A DNA stretch of 64,000 nucleotides from Micrasema longulum (GCA_022494885.1 JAGVSM010001341.1:124001-188000), one strand, 5' to 3'. Shown: positions 1 to 10,599, counted from the stretch's first letter. Notes: a model not told the origin generated them from the sequence alone. Translations and numbers: made by a program.

Positions 1-309
1 GGTACAAAAGTAGATCAGACATGACATAAAATAAACCTGTCTAATCAAAAGAACTTTGGCTTTTTTGAACAATAAATCAGATGAAAAGGTAGGAGGATAT
101 TTATATATTATTTTAAGTATTGTTTTTTGGGTTATCATGAGCGGTCTATAGATTGCCTGAACACAACCACCCCATCCTATCATACCACATGTTGCTACTG
201 ATTGGAAGAGTGCAAAATACACCGAACGAAGAGTGCTTTTATGTGGTCTAACACATGATAAACGAGTTTTGAACATATTTTTTTTGGGCAATGGATTCTC
301 AAGATAGCT

Positions 310-470
310 GCAAACGCATACATTATATAATTTACTATATTACCGTATTGATGTGCAAAATATTTATTTTTATAAATTACTTTCATCTTTCTGATTGCAT
401 ATAATATTTGTGGTGATAAACTCGTATGTCTGTGTTAACTTATTGCTCATCCCAACTCACTACAGGACTG
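310..470 (-). repeat. dispersed repeat, partial copy
   Basis: This stretch shares blocks with 42180-42310 and, through that copy, with 61400-61490. Shared blocks include 'ATTGATGTG', 'TTTGTGGTGATA' and 'TGTCTGTGTTAACT'. There is no coding sequence and no clear end. It is probably an old non-autonomous element, and the orientation is arbitrary. Confidence 0.4.
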
Positions 471-540
471 AAATGAAAATAAAAATAATTTAGTGATGAG
501 GTTGTTTTAATTTGATTAACACTTTGTATCCCGGAGTTGT

Positions 541-683
541 GTAAACACGTGATTATATGACCACGCGTTGTGTCCCGGTCCCGTGTTTTCACGCAATTTA
601 CCAGCTGTTTAAAAACGTGCATTTTATTGACATCTAGTGACTTTTATGTCACAACGCGTGGTTTTTTATAATCACGTGTTTAC
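541..683. mobile_element. palindromic MITE-like element, about 143 bp
   Basis: The left arm (541-572) and right arm (650-683) are inverted copies: GTAAACACGTGATTATA, a short variable gap, then CCACGCGTTGTG. The middle of about 77 bp is unrelated to the arms. There is no ORF. The form is that of a short inverted-repeat element or a cruciform-forming sequence. No target duplication was seen. Confidence 0.65.
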
Positions 684-1058
684 AAAGCACGAAACAAGGA
701 GTGAGACGCTGTAGGCATATGTGCGAGCATTGCAACGTGGCTCTCCATAAAGGCCAATGTTGACAAAACTATTATACAAAAATGACTTATTCAATTGTTT
801 CAAATAAATATGAGAAGTAAGAATTGATTTAACCTTGAATTTTTGTAATTATAATACGTTTAAGAAACCCTTTACAAAGCATGAAATTTAACAAAAATGG
901 GGCGGGCACAGGGTAAGTTCTATGTGGATTCGGCCGGTGCTCAAGGTGTTAATTACTAAGGGTGTTAAATCAATTTTTTGTACACAGGAATTTGGATAAA
1001 CTCAAATTACTTTTAAATGAATTTCATTTCAAACGATATATTTAAAAAATTAAATTAT
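684..1058. other. no gene recognised
   Basis: Mostly AT-rich sequence with a short GC-richer patch near 900-945. No ORF with family resemblance, RNA gene or repeat match was seen here. Confidence 0.5.
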
Positions 1059-1072
1059 ATTATGTAATTGAT

Positions 1073-1633
1073 AATATTTTGAGTTTGTCCGAATATTTGT
1101 AGACAAGGACTGGATTCAACTCCCTGGGGAGCTGTTTATATTAACATATTACAACAGAGATGAAAAACATTTAAGAGAAGGTAATATAGAAGTCTTGGCA
1201 TCTACAGGGCTTATGACCTGTCAATGGCTGGTTTATGTTGCCCCTTATCACACTGTGTAACATTCCCCATTCTGCCAATATTTGAACATCTATATTCCTT
1301 TAATTCTTTTATCTGTTGATGTTTGTGAAGTTAAAGAGCTGAAACTTTTATTTATGCTGGTGAGATTCATCTAATTGAATTATTTCACCTACATACTAGG
1401 CAACGCCTGAAAATGTTATTTTTTCAACAGCATAAATAAAGGTTTCAGCTCTTTAACTTCACAAACATCAACAGATGAAAGAATTGAATATAGATAGATG
1501 TTAGTAGGTGAATGTTACACAGTGTGTAAAGTGGCCACTTAAACCAGCTATTGACAGGTCATAAGCCCTGTAGATGCCTAGACTGCTATATTACCTTCTC
1601 TTAAATGTTCTTTATCTCTGTTGTAATATGTTA
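1073..1633. mobile_element. foldback element, hairpin copy (FB1)
   Basis: Two arms of about 210 bp (roughly 1138-1349 and 1421-1633) are inverted copies of each other around a spacer of about 70 bp. Each arm carries the family core ACAGGGCTTATGACCTGTCA, followed by TGGCTGGTTTA and a CACACTGTGTAA block. The left side has an extra 60 bp (TTTTGAGTTTGTCC onward) that the right lacks, so the right end is truncated. The whole is flanked by an exact 14-bp direct repeat, ATTATGTAATTGAT, at 1059-1072 and 1634-1647. No protein is encoded. Confidence 0.85.
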
Positions 1634-2153
1634 ATTATGTAATTGATTTTTTTTTTTATACGTAGGTGCAACGTATTTATTATAAGACATACTGACTGTG
1701 CACAAGCTAGTAACGCCCTTATTGGCTTTTACTATCTCGATATTAATTTTTGTAATTTTATTTTTCGTTACGGATATCCTCCATAGATTTTTTATTAGTA
1801 ATTTGTCCAGGAAACTTTGGAACAAAACGATACAAACGTTGGAATATGCAGGATTTAGTAATAATCATCGACTACTCATACAACAAAGTATCACTGTAGT
1901 CAGTACACCGAAGCTTCGGATAATCCTTTTTTCCTTTGACAGAACCATTCCATTAGCAATCCTATAATATTATCCTCACTAATTCCACCCGTTCACGTAA
2001 AAGAGAGTTGGAAATATAACATAAATATCATAACATAATATGAAGTTTACCAGTCAGAAACAGAACAATGAACATACAGAGAACGCAAGAAAAATTCCAT
2101 TGCTGTGTTAAATTGTCTCAATGCTGACGCAACAGTAAGAGTCACATACAATA

Positions 2154-2577
2154 AGGAACTTCAGCCCCACGGGAAATTGGATACAAAATTTTTTTTCGTA
2201 CGTGGGGTAAAAATTAGAGCATTAAATTGTAACACAAAGTTTCTTGAAAATGTACAGAAAAAATAATAAAAAATATTTTGATAAAAACGCACTACTTTAA
2301 ATAACGTCACTGGTTCATGTGAATCAACCTATGATCTGAGAGCTATGGAAGATTTCCGGTCTGCTTTTCGCTTCTGGACCAATAGGAAAAACTGAATGAG
2401 AATAAGCGGAAATGAACCTCTGACGTTACACGCGGAGTTATTTCAGAAATACAAAACTTTGAAAAATCGTAGCTCCGATAATACGATATATTTAAAAATT
2501 AAAAAAAAAAATTTTTGACTTAGTTTAACAGTCTATTAACAAATATTTTTTTTTTAAAAACCACTGAACTTCCTCAT
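2154..2577 (+). mobile_element. MITE family A, copy 1
   Basis: About 420 bp, closely similar along its length to 13918-14325 and, inverted, to 9956-10305. The ends are short imperfect inverted repeats (AAGGAACTTCAG and CTGAACTTCCTCATT). A conserved middle includes GTAAAAATTAGAGCATTAAA and GAGAGCTATGGAAGATTTCC. There is no ORF, so this is a non-autonomous element of unknown superfamily. Confidence 0.75.
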
Positions 2578-2584
2578 TAATTAA

Positions 2585-2735
2585 GCTATTACAACAAAGA
2601 TGAAGAACATTTAAGAGAAGGTAATATAGAAGTCTAGGCATCTACAGGGCTTATGACCTGTCAATGGCTGGTTTAAGTGGCCAGTTTACACACTGTGTAA
2701 TATTTACCATTCTACCCATATTTGAACATCAAGTA
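2585..2735 (+). mobile_element. foldback family, half copy (FB2)
   Basis: One plus-oriented arm only: TTACAACAAAGATGAAGAAC, then the core ACAGGGCTTATGACCTGTCA, then the CACACTGTGTAA block, ending near CATATTTGAACATC. It starts 8 bp after MITE-A copy 1. No inverted partner is found next to it. Confidence 0.75.
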
Positions 2736-3085
2736 ATTCAAATAAGTGGAAGTGTACCAAGTATTTTTGAATTAATAACTTATATGTAAATATAAGTTAT
2801 TACATCATTAGTTCATTTTCACTAAAACCATCCGTTTAAATTTTTTAACACATTTTCAAAAGAATTTTTGCCGTACATTTGAAGGGTGATTTTTTACTAA
2901 ATGTGTGTAATTTTAAAGCCCTGTAGTATAGAATTTAGTGACAATTAGTGAACAAATTTTTGTGCTAGCAGCTTGCAGCTTTTAATAGTGATTACGATAG
3001 CATTCTCAAATTATTAAATGCTCTAATTTCTACCGCGTGTAAGGAAAAAAAATCTGATTTTCCGCATCACTGATCTTCTTTATTA
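2736..3085 (-). mobile_element. degenerate MITE-A-related element
   Basis: The right part (about 3015-3084) resembles the MITE-A end in reverse (ATGCTCTAATTTCTACCG...CACTGATCTTC). Inside lies a perfect 12-bp hairpin, AATAACTTATAT-GTAA-ATATAAGTTATT, at 2777-2804. The rest has diverged. Membership in the family is likely but not certain. Confidence 0.4.
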
Positions 3086-3279
3086 GACATTTTAATTAAA
3101 AAAATACACTGAACAACCAAATGAATAAAAAAAACTCAACGACTAATTAAACAATGAATAAATATTTATCCATATCTAATGGTGTTTAAGGCACTGCGTC
3201 GGCATATCTAGATCATAGGTAGAAGAGATATAAATATTTCTCATCAATTAGGGAATCATATTCGAGACACCTAGCATTA

Positions 3280-3470
3280 GCGGCCTCCGTGATGTAGCGG
3301 TAAAGACGCTTGACTCACTCACGGAAGGTTCTGGATTCGGTTCCCGGTAAGAACAAAAAAATTGAATGTGATTTTTCTCAAGCCTGGGTGTTCTGTCCTG
3401 TAATTTACCACTGTTATGGGGCCTCCTGGCCTGTTGCGGTGAAAAAAAATGTTAGGCAAATACGGTTTCC
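3280..3470 (+). mobile_element. tRNA-derived SINE, family 2
   Basis: The head GCGGCCTCCGTGATGTAGCG looks like a tRNA A box, and GGATTCGGTTCCCGG is a slightly mutated B box. The body (CTCAAGCCTGGGTG...GGCCTCCTGGCCTGTTG) matches the minus-strand copy at 22255-22418, where the B box is intact (GGGTTCGATTCCCGG). A pol III promoter is expected, as usual for SINEs. The tail is A-rich. Confidence 0.8.
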
Positions 3471-3779
3471 ATTACATTACGAGGCGGGCGACGTGGTTAG
3501 ATATTACGTTTATATGCATTTACCAATTAATTATAAAATAAACACATTATTGTAATACGTCACCTTAATATCTGCATAGTACACCGATGTGCAGTGCTTA
3601 TATTGCTAATTTTGTTCTTTTTTTTGTTATCATTATTACTGTTTTTACTATTTAAAATTATACGTATAGGTACATCTATGCATACATTTATGTGTGTGTA
3701 TGTATGACGATACATTATTATAGATACGAATTACTGTAACTAGAACAAAATATAAAAATAATGTAAATGAATGCCACGA

Positions 3780-4140
3780 CACGGGTTATGCCCAGTGAGG
3801 TATTTATTTATTTGACGGACTTGTGCAGTCTATTTTAACGATGGTAAATACAATTTCTTATAATAAATACAGGCACTAATAAAATAAAATACAACTTAAT
3901 AAAATTAAAGCAAAAAAAAAAAAATTACTACTTCAAGACAAGATCCGATCTATCTTAGTGAATTTTTAAAACTATAAAGACTTACACCAAAAAAGTCCAG
4001 TTCTTGTCTCGAGTTTACAATACGACACAATCGGGACATTGGTGCATGCAAGCCATAGTTTGTGCTGTGTTGATCGAGGAACAGCACATTATTATTTCGC
4101 AACCGGCGGATCGGAACATTGAATGCCACCTAAAAGAAAA
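3780..4140 (-). mobile_element. LINE 3' fragment (reverse transcriptase C-terminus)
   Basis: Translated on the minus strand, the remnant reads like the C-terminal tail of a non-LTR reverse transcriptase. It aligns by eye with 43245-43640: both contain a run like 'MFRSAGCE..CSS.NTAQTMA' / 'FNIPTRRLRNNEVLFIDQH', and an end like 'SRKDLDLFGVSL'. Frames are broken. It is 5'-truncated, so only the 3' end of a dead insertion remains. Confidence 0.6.
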
Positions 4141-4185
4141 GAAAAAGTTTGAAATGAAATTAATAAATAATAATAAACGATAATA

Positions 4186-4270
4186 TTTTTACCGGTGACC
4201 GGGTTTGGTCATGACCAACATTACCAGTCTGCCGATGTCGGTCACGACGAAACCCAGTCACTGGTAAAAA
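4186..4270. repeat. long imperfect hairpin
   Basis: Arms of about 30 bp (4186-4215 and 4240-4270) are inverted copies with a few mismatches: TTTTTACCGGTGACCGGGTT against TTTTACCAGTGACTGGGTTT. The loop is about 24 bp. It could be a tiny inverted-repeat element or an RNA hairpin if transcribed. No second copy was seen. Confidence 0.6.
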
Positions 4271-4620
4271 AATAAAATAAAAGTCTAATGAAACTAGAAG
4301 AACGATGTAGAAGGACGTAAGCTGGTAGCTTGTTTTAATAGTAATGACTTGGGACTTAGGATATGGAGATTTTGGTATTATTTATGTTTTCTCTGGATAT
4401 TCATTGTTTACCTTTAAGACTGAAAAAGCACACATTATGATAAAACTGTAAATACTTTTAAATATCATTATAAAATACATAATTTACTGCCTTAGAACGG
4501 GGAAGCTATCCCTTGATAGGCAGTTTAGATGAACTAACAGCAAAAATAAAAAATATGTATGCTTACTGTTACTACTGAATTAATTTGTTGTATAAATAAT
4601 TACTTGTATATTGCTGTAAT

Positions 4621-4665
4621 AAATACGTAAAATAATAAAAAATAAATAAATAAATAACTAAATTC
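4621..4665. repeat. AATA-rich simple repeat
   Basis: A run of AAATA/AATA units lies directly next to the LINE fragment that begins near 4715 on the minus strand. It may be that element's tail. Confidence 0.5.
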
Positions 4666-4714
4666 GTATGTTTATTATTATGCTCGCAATTAAAATTATT
4701 ATCGTAATTAAAGT

Positions 4715-4955
4715 TATTCTATCAGGACCAGATGAGCATGTAGATTTTAAGGAGTTTAATATTGATTCTAACTCTTTGATATTTGTGGGGTTAAATTTTA
4801 ACGTGTTTGGTGATTGAGTTATATTTGAGTCATGCTGAGAATTTAATGGAGTTTTATTTTTTTTCGCCAGGTTTAGACCAACATTTGAAAAATAATTGTT
4901 AATGTAATTTAGAAATTCTTCAGAATTGTCATAAATGTTAATTGTTTTACAGGAT
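4715..4955 (-). mobile_element. jockey-like LINE fragment (start of reverse transcriptase)
   Basis: The minus strand reads as the region just before the polymerase fingers of a jockey/CR1-type ORF2. It contains a motif like EEFLNYINNYFSNVG, then FKPTN-type and IKELESILNSLKS segments, ending in SSGPD. The polymerase core that should follow GPD is missing. The fragment is therefore truncated on both sides. Confidence 0.6.
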
Positions 4956-5974
4956 GGGAAAATTTATTTTATTTGAAAGGAGTTCTTATTTTGAGAATAA
5001 GTCATATACACGTGTACATAAAGGGACAAAGTGACTTCTTAAGAACCTTGAATCAAATAACTATTTTAGGACATTTAATCCATCTAATCTTTACATTCGT
5101 TTGAAAATGCCCTAACAAGGCGAAAAAATTGTCACGAAATTTTTGTTTTTATATTTGTAAAAATAAAATAAAATGTTCAGTAGACTTAAATCAGTGCTTG
5201 ATTTCTATTGTAATAAGTTAAAAAGGACAATGATGATGACTTATATCGTATTGTTATTTTTAATTGATTCCTAGAGTTTTGAGATTTTAATTGTTAGAAA
5301 TGGAAATTTAAAAAAATGCTTTCATAAGCTTAATGCTAGAAGAATTTAAACATATTGTACGTAAATGTACTTCATATGATTACACAAAAACTGGCAAAAG
5401 ATCTTGAACTCCAAAGAAACGATAAAAACTCAAATTTCATCGTTTTCTTTAAGAATTCAATTTATTTTCCTTTCATTCCTCACAAAAGCTTAAACTCTAC
5501 TTAGAAGAAAACTTTGAACAAGCAAAATGTTGGTACGTTCGTTCGAAGACAGACTAAAAGAGAGATAATTTGATTTCAAACCATTTTGTTTTCAGATTTG
5601 AGTTTCATATTGATGGGCTTGGCTTTATGTTTGGATAAAACATAAAGTAACATTTGTACTTTTAAAATTAGACGGGGGCATAGGAAATACTGTCAATTAA
5701 TTTGTTTTTTTTCTATTTATCGTCATCATTTATTGCTTTTCTTAGTTTCTAAGATAAAAAAAGTAATGTGCATAAAATTAAGTAGACACTAACTATGTAT
5801 ATTTTTTGGGTGAACTTGTCTAAGTTGGATTCTTCAGGGTAAAATGGTGTTTTTGTAGAGAAAAACATGTGCTTATGGAATAGTAATTTGTACCGTGTCA
5901 TCGGCAGTAAGCACATTCCATGTCATTTTTAAAGTGTGCAGTGCCGGGAACCATATAAAGTTTAATTTCAGCCC
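4956..5974. other. no gene recognised
   Basis: About 1 kb of AT-rich sequence. Short imperfect inverted words occur near 5870-5930 (GTGCTTATGGAA and AAGCACATTCCAT), but no convincing ORF, SINE or known repeat was found. Confidence 0.4.
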
Positions 5975-5984
5975 GTCATTTTTT

Positions 5985-6055
5985 AACTTACTTAGTTACG
6001 TAAACCTTGACAAAGAAGCTTGTTTGCTTTGAAACCGGTCGGTGAAAAATAAAAA
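5985..6055 (+). ncRNA. degenerate hammerhead-ribozyme-like motif
   Basis: The order of elements matches the better copies at 54.6 kb and 42.5 kb: TTGACAA in place of CTGATGA, a stem II candidate AAGC-TTGTTT-GCTT, then GAAACCGGTC. The downstream words (AAAAATTAGTGGTTAAA) also resemble those copies (AAGTCGGTAAGTGGTTAAA). Two core positions are changed, so activity is unlikely. I infer a dead relative of that family. Confidence 0.35.
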
Positions 6056-6239
6056 TTAGTGGTTAAAAACAAAGTTGTTTTATTTATTTTATTAAAAGTG
6101 TTTTATTTTGGACACCTTACTAAAATTTCATTATGGAATTTTACCAATAATTATCTGCATACTATTAAATTCATTACACTGTTGGTATTTTTTCATTTTA
6201 AAATAAAAAATAAAGCAAAAGAGTGTAAGTTAAAAAAGT

Positions 6240-6835
6240 TAGCGGTCGTTTATATTCTTCGCTTAAACGGGTCGGTCAATTTTGCCGTGGAAATCTGCGC
6301 CAGCCAGTCAGTACCAGTGGCGGGAAACCCCAGCGGCCGGTCAAGTTTAACCTAGAAGGGTCGAGTACTAGGGATGTACCAATATATGTTGACGGTACAT
6401 CGATGTTTACAAACATCGATTCATAAATAAAAAACATTTTGCTGCTAATGAAACTATACACGACACCTCACCGTGTGTATAGTTGAACTGTAGATAATAG
6501 TGGCTCTGCAGCTGCTATTGACCGGCTATCTCGGATGAGATGGACTTCTCTTGGCTGGGTCAGCGGTGACATTCTCCAGAAAGGGCAGGTGGCGGGGTTG
6601 TAGTCGGAGAGGGCGTAATTCCAATAAAACGCGCTAAGTCTTGATTTATACACAACTTTATTTACAAAAAAACACAGGTTTTATCGAACAATTTGTACTG
6701 TGTCGTGGACGGGCACGGTACAAGACAGCATACATAAGCCATAGGAGAGAGCGAGAAGGAATTGGGCTGCCCCGGATTAAAACGTAGCGCGCCCTCTCAT
6801 TGGCGAGACATTTTTATATTTTATTTCTACATTAT
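6240..6835 (-). mobile_element. GC-rich segment, possible LTR remnant
   Basis: It stands out by base composition from its AT-rich surroundings. On the minus strand it has an AATAAA signal (GTAAATAAAGTTGTG) followed by GC-rich sequence, as in LTRs, but no paired copy or TG...CA ends were identified. It contains the perfect palindrome ATCGATGTTTACAAACATCGAT cut in two 10-bp arms at 6399-6420. Identity is unknown. Confidence 0.3.
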
Positions 6836-7020
6836 AACTTTGAATCTAAATAACTTCCTTGGTATACATTTCACATATGAATTAGGTATGCAGGCATCAT
6901 TTCCGTGTCTTATTTAACGCATGGATAACACGGGAAAATATCCTATATACTGATTAAAAAGGTGACAGAAATTTTAGTTGGATTTGGTGAGACCTAGTAC
7001 CTCACAATCCTGTACATTTT

Positions 7021-7124
7021 TGTGGCTAGAGTCTCGATATTCTAACGTCTGCCCCCGCAAGTGATATAATTAACCATCTTTCATAAAGGGGCAGCTTGTT
7101 AGATTACAAAAATCGAGACTCCTA
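7021..7124. repeat. imperfect inverted repeat, about 100 bp
   Basis: GGCTAGAGTCTCGAT near 7023 is inverted as ATCGAGACTCCTAGCC near 7109-7124, and the pairing continues inward (TTCTAACGTCTGCCCC against GGGGCAGCTTGTTAGA). It is probably a short palindromic element. Confidence 0.55.
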
Positions 7125-7159
7125 GCCGAAATAAACATAAAAAAACCTATATTTAAATA

Positions 7160-7448
7160 ACGTCATAAAAACACTTCTTCAGTTTATTTTAATTAGAGCG
7201 ACGCGTGTAGCCCTAGCAACAACTCGCGAAGCTTCAGCTGCTATATGGGGTCTTATAATTTTTTGGCCCTCAGTCGAGCATTTTTCCCCATGTAGCTATC
7301 GTCTCCGTCTATGAGCCCAAATAAGGGCCGCTAGGCTTGATGTTATTCTTTTAAGATCAGCGCTTGTCGCCGCGTTACAGGCCGCATTCCGCCTTCTTTC
7401 GTCATGCGAGCGGTGATGTCCGATACAGAAACTAAAAGTTAAACTGAT
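7160..7448. other. GC-richer unique segment, no gene recognised
   Basis: Contains GC-rich words such as GCGAAGCTTCAGCTGC and GTCGCCGCGTTACAGGCC, unlike its surroundings. Neither strand gave a recognisable protein or repeat. Confidence 0.3.
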
Positions 7449-7640
7449 CGGGTTGTGGTTCCGTGGCTAGTGTCTCGGACTCACGGACCAAAGGTCCGTG
7501 GTTCGAATCCCACTCTACCCCAACTTGATTCCCATTTTCTAATAGTGAGTTATTTACAACCTGTTGAAAATGGCCGTCAAAATTAAATATTTGGGTAAAT
7601 CATAAGAACGCCAATATTTATTTAAAAAAAAAAAAAAAGT
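7449..7640 (+). mobile_element. tRNA-derived SINE, family 1
   Basis: The head resembles a tRNA, with an A-box-like GTGGCTAGTGTC and a perfect B box GGTTCGAATCC, and reads into CACTCTACCCC. The body (CTAATAGTGAGTTATTTACA...AAAATGGCC...ATTTGGGTAAATCATAAG) is shared with copies at 9015, 15775, 47788 and 52885. It ends in a poly-A run of about 15. This is the standard pol III SINE architecture. Confidence 0.9.
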
Positions 7641-9014
7641 CTTTTTGTCTTGAAACGATGGTAATGTGAGATAGATACGCTTAAAACTAGACAGAAGTGA
7701 ATTTAAAAAAATATTGTTTATTGGGTTATTTATTAAGTTTTTCTTATTAAAAAATCGCTTTTTTTTGTTTCCAAGTTGTCTAATTTTTAATATTTTATTT
7801 TCAACATGAATAAATTTTAATCCGAGGACTTTATTGAAATCATGATTATTTTCTTTCGATGGTTTGAAAATTCAGAAAGAAATATTATTATTTGGGCACA
7901 TTAAGAGTTCTTTTACTCAAATATTAAAGTTTATTTTAGTTTTTACAATGTAGATTAAATCGCAATCATTACAATTTATTTGTTATATGCCAGATTTACA
8001 TGATTATTTTTGGACTTTGTCTTTGTGATTTTTTAACAATTTTCCTGTGTGATTAGTTGTGAAGAATGCACGTTTGATGGTAGAGAATAGGATAATTGTC
8101 TCTGCCTTGTTGTGCCTCCATTGTTGAGGTGGGTTTGAAAAAAAAAGTTATGATAACTTATTATCTTCTATATAATTCGAATGATGGCTATCGATGTAGC
8201 GTTATTGCGTCCCTACAGGTTATACAAAAACGACAAGAAGCAAAGGTTAAGGGACTCTGAATTTAATTGCATGCAAGTTTAAATAGAATCTAGTCATTGA
8301 AAGTTTTCCTATTAGTTGCCAGAGGCATAGATAAATGGATTCTCATCGACTTCGCCATTCCACGACACGAGAAAATATAAAGGATTTAGAATAGGGTTAC
8401 ACTTGGCATCTGCAAACTGCCCCTTGCCCTTGACGAAGGAATTCAAAGGGTTGAAATTTACCAAAGAGACTAGTGGAATTGTTTTTAGCTAACTAATTTA
8501 GTCGTCCATTGTGTTTTGTGTGTGTTTGAAATAAAAGAACGAAAGTATTTAATATTAAATAAAAGACCAGTGATACTTACATCTACATATTTGGAACCAG
8601 TGACCAGTTTCATATCTTTTTCGACATCTTTGAGACTAGTATCATGTACAATTAAATTATTTTTTTCAAAAATATTTTGAGTCTAACCAAATTTTTAAAG
8701 GCAAGATCTGGATTCAACTCTCTTAGGAGTTATTCATATTAATATATTATATGAAAAATTCCACTATTAGATTTCGGTTTGATATAGGAGTCAGACGAAT
8801 GTTCAAATTATGGGTATAGAAAAAAAGTTTTTAGAAAAAAGTGATAGTCTTAATTTTTAATAATATAATAAAATATGCTCTAATACGTAATGTTTTCAAA
8901 TAAAATTATTATGAAGAAAGATGAAGTATGAAAAATTGAAACAATATATATTTTATTAAATTGATTTATTTGTGCTTTTTAAAAATTTATTTATGCTTTT
9001 AATGTTTTTTTAAA
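7641..9014. other. AT-rich, no gene recognised
   Basis: No ORF with family resemblance. At 8425-8495 there is a TTGACGAAGG...GTTGAAAT arrangement that loosely recalls the ribozyme-like copies elsewhere, but it lacks a proper core. Confidence 0.4.
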
Positions 9015-9193
9015 AAATATATATTTTGGCGTTCTTATGATTTACCCAAATAATTAATTTTGAGGGCCATTTTCAACGAGTTGTAAATAACTCGCTATTA
9101 GAAAATTGAATCATGTTGAGGTAGAGTGGGATTCGAACCGCAGACCTTTGGTCCGTGAGTCCGAGACACTAGCCACAGGACCACAACCCGATT
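9015..9193 (-). mobile_element. tRNA-derived SINE, family 1
   Basis: Reverse-strand copy of the family-1 SINE: B box GGATTCGAACC (read inverted), A-box side GACACTAGCCAC, and the shared body. The poly-A side lies toward 9015. Confidence 0.88.
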
Positions 9194-9429
9194 GTATTAT
9201 TTTTTATACAGAATAATGTTCGCTCGCTGGGGTGTTCCGTGCCGAGGGAAACATTTTAAAACATGTGAAACATGCCTGAAATTTGTTACTTAACATAGTT
9301 AATATAATAAGAAAATAAAAACGTAATTAATATAATTATTATCTTAAACATAATGAGCAATATAAACTAAAATAATCATAAAAAACACAAAAAAATCATA
9401 TAGACTTGTAGACCAAAATTTTATAAACA

Positions 9430-9952
9430 GGACATAAATTTTTACTATAATTTTGGCTTGATCCACTCATCGATCCGTGCGCAACCCACCTCCACCATCC
9501 ATTTCTTAATAGCAATTTTATACTGTGAGTACTTACTAATTGTCCTTATGGACAATGGAAGTAGATTGTACACTTTAATCGAGTAGTAGGCCAATCCTCT
9601 TTGACCGAAGGTTGTATTAGTTTTGTATTGTTTTTGCAGCATCAGAGTGGAGTGTCTAGTAACTCTTGTATTTGTGAAATGAGTTACGGAAGGTAGAAAA
9701 TAATGTTTGTGTGCGTACAGTTAGAGAGCTTTTACATAAAGTTGTTTTACAGATGTTACATTAAGATTTACGAATATACCGAGGGAGCTAGTTCTGATTG
9801 GGACTCATAATATAATTTTTATCAAATCTTTGTGTACAATTATTATTTATTTGATCAATGTGTCATTTGCACATCCCCATCCAATTATCCCATATTCCAA
9901 AACTGATTGACTCATTGCCTTATAAGAACCTACCGAGGAGTTGTATGCTTAC
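9430..9952 (-). mobile_element. LINE 3' fragment (reverse transcriptase thumb and C-terminus)
   Basis: The minus strand gives 'QSVLEYGIIGWGCANDTL', then a broken stretch, then 'FGQRGLAYYSIKVYNLLP...AIKKWMVEV' at 9445-9642. This is the usual tail of a non-LTR reverse transcriptase: the 'YG...WG' thumb motif and the 'G..YN.LP' C-terminal motif. The C-terminus is related to the fragment at 37990-38210. The copy is 5'-truncated, and a MITE-A copy follows it immediately. Confidence 0.7.
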
Positions 9953-9955
9953 AAT

Positions 9956-10305
9956 AAGGAAGTTCAGTGTTTTAAAAATATTTTTTTAAATTAAAAATTA
10001 CTAAACTATGCCATGATTTTTTTAAGTTTTGTGATTTTGAAATTACTCCACCGGTGACGTTTCATGTTCTCCTTGGTGTGGGTTAGCTTCCCGGTAACCA
10101 GAAATATATCATAAGCTTGATGATTGGTCGATTTTGAAGAACTAGTGACGTCATTCAAAGTAGTTCATTTTCATCAATATCATTTTTATTATTTTTTTCA
10201 TACATTTTGGAGATACCCCGCTATGCAAATTAATGCTCTAATTTTTACCGTGCGTAAAAATACATTTTTTCCTATCCAATTTACCAATGCACTGAACTTT
10301 TTTAT
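9956..10305 (-). mobile_element. MITE family A, copy 3 (inverted)
   Basis: Reverse-oriented relative of 2154-2577. It has AAGGAAGTTCAGTG at the left, CACTGAACTTTTTTATT at the right, and an inner block ATGCTCTAATTTTTACCG. It abuts the LINE fragment on its left, which it may have interrupted. Confidence 0.65.
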
Positions 10306-10599
10306 TCAGCAGGATTTTTATTTTAACGTTATTGTGTGAATGTTTTAAAAAAAAAAGAAAAAAACAAAGGTAGCATAAAATAAAATAAAAACAGTAAAAG
10401 CAAAAAAAAGAAATGCGAAAATGATTGATAAGTTACGGTGCCACGATTTTCGGTAAAGTTTTGTGCTAACTTGTCTTTATAAAAAGGGGAATACAATAAA
10501 TCGAAAACGTAAATCCAATTGAACGAATGGTACGTGTTTATTTTTTCGAACATTTTCTCTTCATTGTATGTGGAGATTGTCGTCACAAATAATGTCTAT

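Noticed and set aside
1698..1967. 89-codon plus frame with a hydrophobic start
   Set aside because: No family motif, no supporting signals, and an overlapping open frame on the other strand; best taken as chance in AT-rich DNA.
6059..6355. 98-codon plus frame
   Set aside because: Lys/Phe/Ile-rich low complexity in its first two thirds, crossing into a compositionally different segment; no motif.
7449..7525. Functional tRNA gene
   Set aside because: A and B boxes are present but acceptor-stem pairing is poor, and the same sequence recurs with a fixed SINE body and poly-A tail.
8425..8495. Another hammerhead-like motif (TTGACGAAGG ... GTTGAAAT)
   Set aside because: The core lacks the needed C-T-G-A order and no stem II of more than 3 bp can be drawn.
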